Assembly: GCA_964398035.1 (NCBI GenBank)
Contig: CAYNLI010000046.1
Location: 1-19,588, forward strand
DNA length: 19,588 bases
Reading direction: 5' to 3'
From: Saonia sp964398035
Lineage (GTDB): Bacteria > Bacteroidota > Bacteroidia > Flavobacteriales > Flavobacteriaceae
How positions within the stretch are numbered: position 1 is the first letter of the stretch; every line of letters starts with the position of its first letter. The notes beneath the pieces were generated by a model, which worked only from the letters and a program-made list of their open reading frames with translations, ran no database searches and was not told where the DNA came from. Both the position numbers and the translations under genes were made by a program. This document shows, piece by piece, positions 14,223-19,588 of this stretch.

Positions 14223-16112
14223 TTATTTAATCATTTCATAACTTCTATTGATGAAGTTGGTAAGTTCCTCTCCTTTGAGAAGTCCTTTGGATAAACGTGC
14301 CAAATCCAAAGATTGATTTATCAATCGTTCTCTTTTCTTAGCAGTTTTGGTGTTCAGTATTTCACTGACCAATTCATGATTGGTATTCACAATAAGGTTG
14401 AACATATCTGGCATATTGCCCATACCGAACATTCCACCACCGCCACCAGTTTGTTGCATCTCTTTCATACGTCGCATAAACTCTGGCTCTGTAATGATAA
14501 AAGGTGAGGCAGAACTGTCCATAGCTTCCATTTGTATGGTATAGCCTTTATTTGTGATCACTTCTTCCAAATTTGCTTTTAACTTTTCTTTTTCTTCATC
14601 AGAAAGCTTAGAAATCTGTGTATCCTCTTTTTTAATGAGGTTGTCCAAATGGTCAGCATCCACACGGGCAAAAGAAATCTTCTCTTTAGAAGTCTCTAAT
14701 TTTTGCATTAAGTGCGGTATAATTGGGGAATCCAACAATAATACTTCAAACCCTTTGGCTTTGGCAGCTTCAATATAACTGTGCTGTGCTTCTTTGTCAG
14801 ATGCATAGAGCACTACCAATTTATCATCCTTGTCTGTCTGATTGTCCTTTAATTTTTCTTGAAGCTCCTCAAATGTATAATAGTTGCCATCTACGGTTGG
14901 GTAGAGTGCAAATTTGTCAGCTTTTTCAAAGAATTTATCATCGGAAAGCATTCCGTACTCGATTACAATTTTAATATCGTTCCATTTGGCCTCAAAATCC
15001 TCTCTATTATTTTTGAAAATAGAATTCATTTTATCGGCAACTTTACGGCTTATATAAGATGATATTTTCTTTACCGCGCCATCTGCCTGTAAATATGAAC
15101 GGGAGACATTCAAAGGAATATCTGGAGAATCTATGACCCCTCTTAGCATGGTCAAGAACTCAGGAACAATACCTTCTACATTATCGGTCACAAAAACCTG
15201 ATTTTGGTATAATTGAATCCTGTCTTTCTGAGTGGTAAGGTCATTTGTTAATTTAGGAAAATAAAGAATCCCGGTAAGGTTAAAAGGATAATCCACATTA
15301 AGGTGAATGCTGAACAAAGGATCTTCAAACTGCATAGGGTATAATTCCCTATAAAACCCTTTGTAATCTTCTTCCTTAAGGTCAGCAGGTTGCTTTGTCC
15401 ATAAAGGATTGGGATTGTTCACTATATTATCCACTTCCTTTGTAGGAGCGGGGTCTTCTTCTTTTGCACCTTCAGATTTTGGCAAAGTTTCAGTTTTAGT
15501 ACCAAACTTTATGGGGATGGGCATAAACTTGTTGTACTTGCTTAAAAGCTCGTTAATTCTACTGTCCTCTAAAAATTCGGTGGAATCTTCAGCTATATGC
15601 AGCACAATCTCTGTTCCCCTATCTTCTTTTTTAGATTTTTTAAGCGTAAAGTTTGGAGAACCATCACAAGACCAGTGTACTGCTGGTTCATCTTTATAAC
15701 TCTTGGTAATGATGTCTACCTTTTCTGCCACCATAAAGGCAGAGTAAAAACCAAGACCAAAATGTCCTATAATGCCAGAGTCTTTGGCAGAATCCTTGTA
15801 TTTGTCCAAAAATTCCTCCGCACCAGAAAAAGCAATCTCATTGATGTACTTTTTCAGTTCATCCTCGGTCATTCCAATACCTTGGTCCGTAATATGTATT
15901 TTTTTGCCTTCCTTATCTATTTTAATTTCTATTAAAGGATTGCCATATTCTATTTTAGAGTCCCCAACAGACGCTATATGCTTTAACTTTAATGTAGCAT
16001 CAGTAGCATTTGAAATCAATTCCCTAAGGAAAATTTCATGGTCACTATAAAGGAATTTCTTTATTAAGGGAAATATGTTTTCTACGGAAACATTAATTTT
16101 ACCTTTAGCCAT
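14223..16112 (-). CDS. htpG: Molecular chaperone HtpG (bacterial Hsp90)
   Basis: 629 residues, full length (E. coli HtpG is 624). A cytoplasmic ATP-dependent homodimeric chaperone that remodels client proteins, often with DnaK. The N-terminal GHKL ATPase shows catalytic Glu31 and Asn35 in LRELISNATDA, ITDQGIGMT (74-82), and the lid/glycine motif IIGHFGLGFYSAFMV (114-128). The middle domain contains FYRELYP, QNQVFVTDNVEGIVP, and LNVSRSYLQ, whose Arg supports ATP hydrolysis. The C-terminal dimerisation domain is preceded by a short Gly/Met-rich insert (QQTGGGGGMFGMGNMPDMF) around residues 550-567, absent from E. coli. The start MAKGKINVSVE is typical. It is a single-gene unit with its own terminator and a promoter shared divergently with the ketoacyl synthase gene. 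I see no CIRCE element. Confidence 0.97.
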   Translation of the reverse strand: MAKGKINVSVENIFPLIKKFLYSDHEIFLRELISNATDATLKLKHIASVGDSKIEYGNPLIEIKIDKEGKKIHITDQGIGMTEDELKKYINEIAFSGAEEFLDKYKDSAKDSGIIGHFGLGFYSAFMVAEKVDIITKSYKDEPAVHWSCDGSPNFTLKKSKKEDRGTEIVLHIAEDSTEFLEDSRINELLSKYNKFMPIPIKFGTKTETLPKSEGAKEEDPAPTKEVDNIVNNPNPLWTKQPADLKEEDYKGFYRELYPMQFEDPLFSIHLNVDYPFNLTGILYFPKLTNDLTTQKDRIQLYQNQVFVTDNVEGIVPEFLTMLRGVIDSPDIPLNVSRSYLQADGAVKKISSYISRKVADKMNSIFKNNREDFEAKWNDIKIVIEYGMLSDDKFFEKADKFALYPTVDGNYYTFEELQEKLKDNQTDKDDKLVVLYASDKEAQHSYIEAAKAKGFEVLLLDSPIIPHLMQKLETSKEKISFARVDADHLDNLIKKEDTQISKLSDEEKEKLKANLEEVITNKGYTIQMEAMDSSASPFIITEPEFMRRMKEMQQTGGGGGMFGMGNMPDMFNLIVNTNHELVSEILNTKTAKKRERLINQSLDLARLSKGLLKGEELTNFINRSYEMIK

Positions 16113-16148
16113 ACTTCTATATATTTTATGTTAATACTTACTCTTAGT

Positions 16149-16182
16149 CAAAAAAAATACCATTTTAGCATTTGATGACAAA
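16149..16182 (-). promoter_or_regulatory. Candidate htpG promoter
   Basis: On the minus strand, TTTG (16179-16182) is followed after 19 bases by TATTTTTTTTG (16149-16159), a slightly extended version of TAnnTTTG. Spacing fits the Bacteroidota -33/-7 architecture. The leader would be about 30 bases. Confidence 0.45.
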
Positions 16183-16203
16183 CTGACACTTTTCTATTTT
16201 TTG
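16171..16203 (+). promoter_or_regulatory. Candidate promoter of the ketoacyl-ACP synthase III gene
   Basis: TTTG (16171-16174), 20-base spacer, then TATTTTTTG (16195-16203), one T longer than the consensus -7 box. It overlaps the htpG promoter on the other strand. It also supports the ATG at 16261 as the start, because the upstream TTG at 16201 would lie inside the promoter. Confidence 0.5.
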
Positions 16204-16260
16204 TACCTTAGAATATTATTCTTCTTATATTTCACATTCTTACTGATAAAAAATTATAAA

Positions 16261-17271
16261 ATGTACAATTCAAAGATTACTGGCTTAGGATATTATGTTC
16301 CAGAAAATGTGGTGACAAATGATGATTTGTCCAAAGTTATGGATACAAATGACGCTTGGATACAGGAGCGGACAGGTATAAAAGAACGGAGACATGTTAT
16401 GAAAGGAGGTGGAGATAGCACAACCTCTATGGGTGTAAAAGCAGCAAAAATCGCCATAGAACGCTCTGGGATCGATAAGGATGATATAGATTTTATTGTT
16501 TTTGCCACGCTTAGTCCAGATTATTACTTTCCTGGTCCAGGAGTATTGGTGCAACGAGATTTAGGAATAAAAACCGTAGGAGCTTTAGATGTGCGTAACC
16601 AATGTTCTGGTTTTATATATGGTATCTCTATTGCTGATCAATATATTAAAACAGGCATGTATAAAAACATACTGGTCATAGGATCAGAACTACAATCATA
16701 TGGTCTGGATATGACCACCCGTGGTAGAGGGGTTTCCGTGATTTTTGGAGATGGAGCAGGAGCAGCCATTTTAACAAGAGAAGAAGATGCCAATAAAGGG
16801 ATTTTATCCACGCATTTACATTCTGAAGGGCAACATGCAGAACAACTGGCAGTTCTTGCGCCGGGAATGGGAAAGCGTTGGGTGTCTGATATTCTAGAAG
16901 ACAATGACCCTAATGATGAATCTTATTTTCCTGTTATGAACGGACAGTTTGTCTTTAAAAATGCAGTGGTACGTTTTAGTGAGGTGATCAATGAAGGGTT
17001 GCGAGCAAATGATTTGGAAGTAAAAGATGTTGATATGTTGATACCGCACCAAGCCAACTTGCGCATTTCACAGTTTATACAACGTAAGTTTGGTCTAAGT
17101 GATGACCAAGTATTTAATAATATCATGAAATACGGCAATACTACGGCAGCATCTATACCCATTGCTTTGACCGAAGCTTGGGAACAAGGGAAAATTAAAG
17201 AAGGTGATTTGGTGGTTTTGGCAGCCTTTGGTAGTGGCTTTACTTGGGGCAGTGCTATTATTAGGTGGTAG
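16261..17271 (+). CDS. 3-oxoacyl-ACP synthase III family protein (FabH-like)
   Basis: 336 residues from the ATG at 16261 (MYNSKITGLGYYVPENVVTN). A TTG at 16201 extends the frame by 20 residues but falls within the promoter. This thiolase-fold condensing enzyme joins acyl-CoA with malonyl-ACP. The catalytic triad is visible: Cys115 in DVRNQCSGF, His263 in IPHQAN and Asn293 in YGNTTAAS, with the terminal GSGFTWGSAIIRW. Two points differ from textbook FabH: the nucleophile context is Asn-Gln-Cys-Ser instead of Ala-Ala-Cys-Ala/Ser, and there is an extra acidic stretch (~208-222, DILEDNDPNDESYF). The gene is alone, not in a plsX-fabH or fab cluster, so it may be a paralogue with a different primer specificity. 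I leave the symbol blank. Cytoplasmic. Confidence 0.9.
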   Translation: MYNSKITGLGYYVPENVVTNDDLSKVMDTNDAWIQERTGIKERRHVMKGGGDSTTSMGVKAAKIAIERSGIDKDDIDFIVFATLSPDYYFPGPGVLVQRDLGIKTVGALDVRNQCSGFIYGISIADQYIKTGMYKNILVIGSELQSYGLDMTTRGRGVSVIFGDGAGAAILTREEDANKGILSTHLHSEGQHAEQLAVLAPGMGKRWVSDILEDNDPNDESYFPVMNGQFVFKNAVVRFSEVINEGLRANDLEVKDVDMLIPHQANLRISQFIQRKFGLSDDQVFNNIMKYGNTTAASIPIALTEAWEQGKIKEGDLVVLAAFGSGFTWGSAIIRW

Positions 17272-17365
17272 TCAGCTCTGATATATAGAGGATTAACGTT
17301 TTGATATTGTTGGATAAAGAGTATGATGCTTTTTATACTTCGTTGTACACAATTAAAAATAAAAT

Positions 17366-19045
17366 ATGGGATTAGGTAATTATGAATTAAGGTCGGTTCA
17401 AAAAATATTTTCTAATACTCCGAAAATAAAAGTTCCTTTCTTTCAAAGGACTTATTCATGGAGAAAATTAGAACAGTCTCAGTTTTTAGAGGATTTGCTT
17501 AGAGTGCACGAAGAAGGCACTTCTAGTTATTTTATAGGCTCTATTTTTTTTAGAGAGAATGATGATGATTGTTTAATAATTGATGGGCAACAAAGAATAA
17601 CTTCAATAACAATTTTTATTTCTGTAATTCGTGATATACTTAAAGATTCTAATGATGAAAGAGCAAATAAAATAGAAGCTAAGTATTTATTTGAAGAAGA
17701 CTTAATATCAGGAGATATTGACTACAAGCTAAATTTAAATGATGTTAACAGACAATTTTTTAGAAATAACATTCAAAATAAAGAGAAGGCGTCAAAAAGA
17801 ATTGAAGGATTTAAATCGTTAAAGGGATTAAGTGATACGAATAAGCTTTTAATAGATTGTTATAAGTTGTATTATAAGTCTCTTATGGAATGGACAAAAG
17901 ATAAGAAGCATCCTGAAAACGTAACTAGTTTACTCCAATTATTAAAAACATTATCTGATAAATTCCAAGCATTATCTATTACTGTTACTAGTGATAATGA
18001 AGCATTCACAATATTTGAAACCTTAAATGACAGAGGTCTTGACTTAACAATATCCGATTTGTTGAAAAACTATCTTTTTTCTATTATTTATAATCCAGAT
18101 GATGAAGATGACACTAGAGTTTTAGTCTCCCAATGGGACTCTATGGTAGAAAAACTAGGTAAAGCAATTAGTGGATTTTTCAAACACTATTGGAATTCAA
18201 AAAACAAACCAATTTCGGAAAAACAAATATTTAGAGTTTTAAAAACAAAAATAAAAAACCCAAGACAAGTAACAGATTTTTTAAATGAAATATTTTATGA
18301 GTCAGAAATATATTTTTACTTGCTTAATCCTGAACACTCTTATTGGAATAATAAAAAAATTGAAACTCTATTAGATGAAATAACACTTCTAGGAATGAGA
18401 CAATGCCTTCCAGTACTGTTATCAGCTAAAATCAAATTTTCAGAAGATGAATTTATTAAAACATTGGAATCATGTGTAGCTCTTTCCTTTAGGTATAGTA
18501 CGGTTTGTAATCTTCACAATAATAAATTAGAAGGACTGTACAGTAGTATTTCTAACAGTATCCGTTCTGCTGAGGTCAAGGCTAATTCAAAAGTAAGAAT
18601 AGAGTTAAAAACACTTGATCCGAAAGAATCCATATATAATGAATCATTTAAAAACTTGGCATATAAAAACAACAAAACACCAAGATATATTTTAAAGAAA
18701 ATAAATGACAACTTAGATGATGGTAATGAAATAACAAGTTCGGATGATATTACATTAGAACATATTATTCCTGAAAATCCAATAAAAGGATACACCTCTT
18801 TTTTTAAAGATAATAATATCATTCATAAAGAAACGGTTTATAAGCTTTACAACATGACAATTCTTGGTGATGAGTATAATAGAGGTGCTTCTAGCGAACT
18901 ATTCGAAACCAAGATAGTTATATATAAAAAATCTAAATTACCTATCAATGAAAAATTGAAAACTAACACAGTTTGGACAAAAAAAGAAATGACAGAGTGG
19001 AGTGAATTTTTATTAGAAGAATCGAAGAAATATTGGAAAATATAA
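17366..19045 (+). CDS. DUF262 / DUF1524 (GmrSD-like) putative type IV restriction or anti-phage nuclease
   Basis: 559 residues. The N-terminal DUF262 domain has VPFFQRTYSW (23-32) and IIDGQQRITS (71-80). The DGQQR motif is the ParB/Srx-like NTP-binding and hydrolysis signature of GmrS-type proteins. IFETLNDRGLDLT (216-228) is the second conserved block. The C-terminal DUF1524 HNH domain shows TLEHIIPENP (463-472, His466), YNMTILGDEYN (495-505) and the SSELFETK segment, the usual His-Asn-Asn nuclease arrangement. Fused DUF262-DUF1524 proteins act as modification-dependent restriction nucleases (GmrSD and relatives) against phages with modified DNA. Others have been linked to different defence systems. 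The gene stands alone. Sampled 60-base lines gave 18-27% G+C against 37-42% in htpG and the ketoacyl synthase, suggesting acquisition by transfer. The ATG at 17366 gives a typical N-terminus. No integrase or IS is adjacent. Confidence 0.9.
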   Translation: MGLGNYELRSVQKIFSNTPKIKVPFFQRTYSWRKLEQSQFLEDLLRVHEEGTSSYFIGSIFFRENDDDCLIIDGQQRITSITIFISVIRDILKDSNDERANKIEAKYLFEEDLISGDIDYKLNLNDVNRQFFRNNIQNKEKASKRIEGFKSLKGLSDTNKLLIDCYKLYYKSLMEWTKDKKHPENVTSLLQLLKTLSDKFQALSITVTSDNEAFTIFETLNDRGLDLTISDLLKNYLFSIIYNPDDEDDTRVLVSQWDSMVEKLGKAISGFFKHYWNSKNKPISEKQIFRVLKTKIKNPRQVTDFLNEIFYESEIYFYLLNPEHSYWNNKKIETLLDEITLLGMRQCLPVLLSAKIKFSEDEFIKTLESCVALSFRYSTVCNLHNNKLEGLYSSISNSIRSAEVKANSKVRIELKTLDPKESIYNESFKNLAYKNNKTPRYILKKINDNLDDGNEITSSDDITLEHIIPENPIKGYTSFFKDNNIIHKETVYKLYNMTILGDEYNRGASSELFETKIVIYKKSKLPINEKLKTNTVWTKKEMTEWSEFLLEESKKYWKI

Positions 19046-19059
19046 AAAATGTAAAGCAT

Positions 19060-19106
19060 TATGTATAGTGCCTAGCATTTTACGTGAAGCTAGGATAGTA
19101 TACATA
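19060..19106. repeat. Imperfect hairpin downstream of the DUF262 gene
   Basis: TATGTATA (19060-19067) and CCTAGC (19071-19076) pair with GCTAGG (19089-19094) and TATACATA (19099-19106), with an internal mismatch loop and a 12-base apical loop. It begins 15 bases after the stop. It has no T tract, so its role as terminator is uncertain. Confidence 0.55.
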
Positions 19107-19108
19107 GA

Positions 19109-19136
19109 AATATAGCTTCCTATTAGAAGCTATATT
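19109..19136. repeat. Second hairpin before the SDR pseudogene
   Basis: Perfect 11-bp stem AATATAGCTTC (19109-19119) / GAAGCTATATT (19126-19136) with loop CTATTA. It directly follows the first hairpin. It could end transcription of the DUF262 gene, although a T tract is missing, or be the scar of an inserted element. Confidence 0.6.
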
Positions 19137-19152
19137 GAAATAAAAAATAATT

Positions 19153-19588
19153 ATGATTTTTTCACTCACCAATAAAATAGCCCTTGTCACTGGCGCAAAC
19201 CGTGGTATCGGCAAGGAAATTGTAAACTCCTTTATTGCACACGGAGCTAAAAAGATTTAGCTCGCTGTGCGGAATTTAGATTCAACCACAGCTTTAGAAC
19301 AAAAATATGGAAAAAAGGTCAGCACAGTATTTGTGGATTTCTCTCAGCCAGAAAGTATTAAAGAGTTGGCAAGACAGACACAAGATGTAAACATTGTAGT
19401 CAATAATGCGGGTATGTTAACAATGACAAACCCACTGGATGTAAATGTTGAAGCATCTTTTAGGAAAGAACTAGAAGTCAATGTTTTTGGACTTTTACGG
19501 ATGGCGCAAGTCTTTACACCCATATTGGAAAAAAATGGTGATTTTCACCTTTTTCCAGACACCATGGCCAAAGAATTTGGTGAAGCAT
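19153..19588 (+). pseudogene. Short-chain dehydrogenase/reductase pseudogene (nonsense codon plus internal deletion; 3' end outside window)
   Basis: The ATG opens a clear SDR: NKIALVTGANRGIGKEIV (the TGxxxGIG cofactor motif at ~13-20), then GAKKI followed by TAG at 19258-19260 (codon 36). The same frame then resumes without shift: LAVRNLDSTTALEQKYG, VFVDFSQPESI, the NNAG motif in VNIVVNNAGML, and the ELEVNVFGLLRMAQVFTPILEKNG helix. The TAG therefore looks like a point mutation of an expected Tyr codon (AKKIYLAVR). After EKNG the sequence jumps to DFHLFPDTMAKEFGEA, which looks like the C-terminal end of this SDR subfamily. About 100 residues, including the catalytic Ser and YxxxK, are missing, apparently in frame. 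The gene cannot make an active dehydrogenase. It continues past the right edge. Confidence 0.85.

Noticed and set aside
16201..16260. TTG start extending the ketoacyl synthase by 20 residues
   Set aside because: This stretch overlaps the promoter-like -7 box and adds a hydrophobic tail not expected in the cytoplasmic family; the ATG at 16261 gives the standard N-terminus.
1..19588. tRNA or rRNA genes, CRISPR arrays, insertion sequences, prophage genes, riboswitches
   Set aside because: I looked on both strands and saw no cloverleaf, no regularly spaced repeats, no transposase or integrase and no known aptamer core. Small ncRNAs cannot be excluded by eye.

Overview
This window reads as chromosomal DNA from a marine-type member of the Flavobacteriaceae (Bacteroidota). 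The evidence is a gliding-motility/type IX secretion (T9SS) type B C-terminal domain beside a PorP/SprF-like protein, Bacteroidota -7 boxes of the form TAnnTTTG close to several start codons, weak Shine-Dalgarno signals, an AT-rich composition, and families common in this group (DUF5916, DUF4369 lipoprotein, DUF819). I cannot name the genus from the sequence alone.

Layout. Positions 1-3483 (+) hold a secretion cassette: the C-terminal end of a large surface protein, a 681-residue secreted protein with cadherin-like and calcium-binding repeats plus a T9SS sorting domain, and a PorP/SprF outer-membrane partner. It closes with a clean terminator. Positions 3585-5839 (+) hold a metabolic run: isopentenyl-diphosphate isomerase, a 6-pyruvoyl-tetrahydropterin-synthase-type enzyme, class I mannose-6-phosphate isomerase, and a small conserved helical protein. 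It ends at a perfect 17-bp bidirectional terminator. Positions 5912-11011 (-) hold, in transcription order, a CBM9-like/DUF5916 outer-membrane protein, a translationally adjacent Cof-type HAD phosphatase, a DUF819 membrane protein and a DUF4369 lipoprotein. An S1/P1 nuclease follows on + at 11181.

Positions 11955-13831 are a decay zone. They contain the C-terminal remnant of an AraC-family regulator with a homopolymer frameshift, an opposite-strand fragment of an unrelated flavobacterial secreted protein, an intact YiiM-like MOSC protein, and a cupin-like protein that lacks its metal-binding histidines. A 390-base AT-rich gap with two inverted repeats follows. Next are htpG (-) and, divergent from it, a FabH-type ketoacyl-ACP synthase III (+), sharing a compact promoter region. 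The right end holds a markedly AT-rich single-protein DUF262-DUF1524 (GmrSD-like) putative anti-phage nuclease. After it comes a short-chain dehydrogenase pseudogene with a nonsense codon and an internal deletion, cut by the window edge.

I did not find a convincing new multi-gene system. The most interesting points are the T9SS cassette, the C-x5-HGH motif that argues against a simple queD call, the stand-alone AT-rich DUF262-DUF1524 gene next to a decayed gene, and the scar of two opposing gene remnants at 12048-12722.
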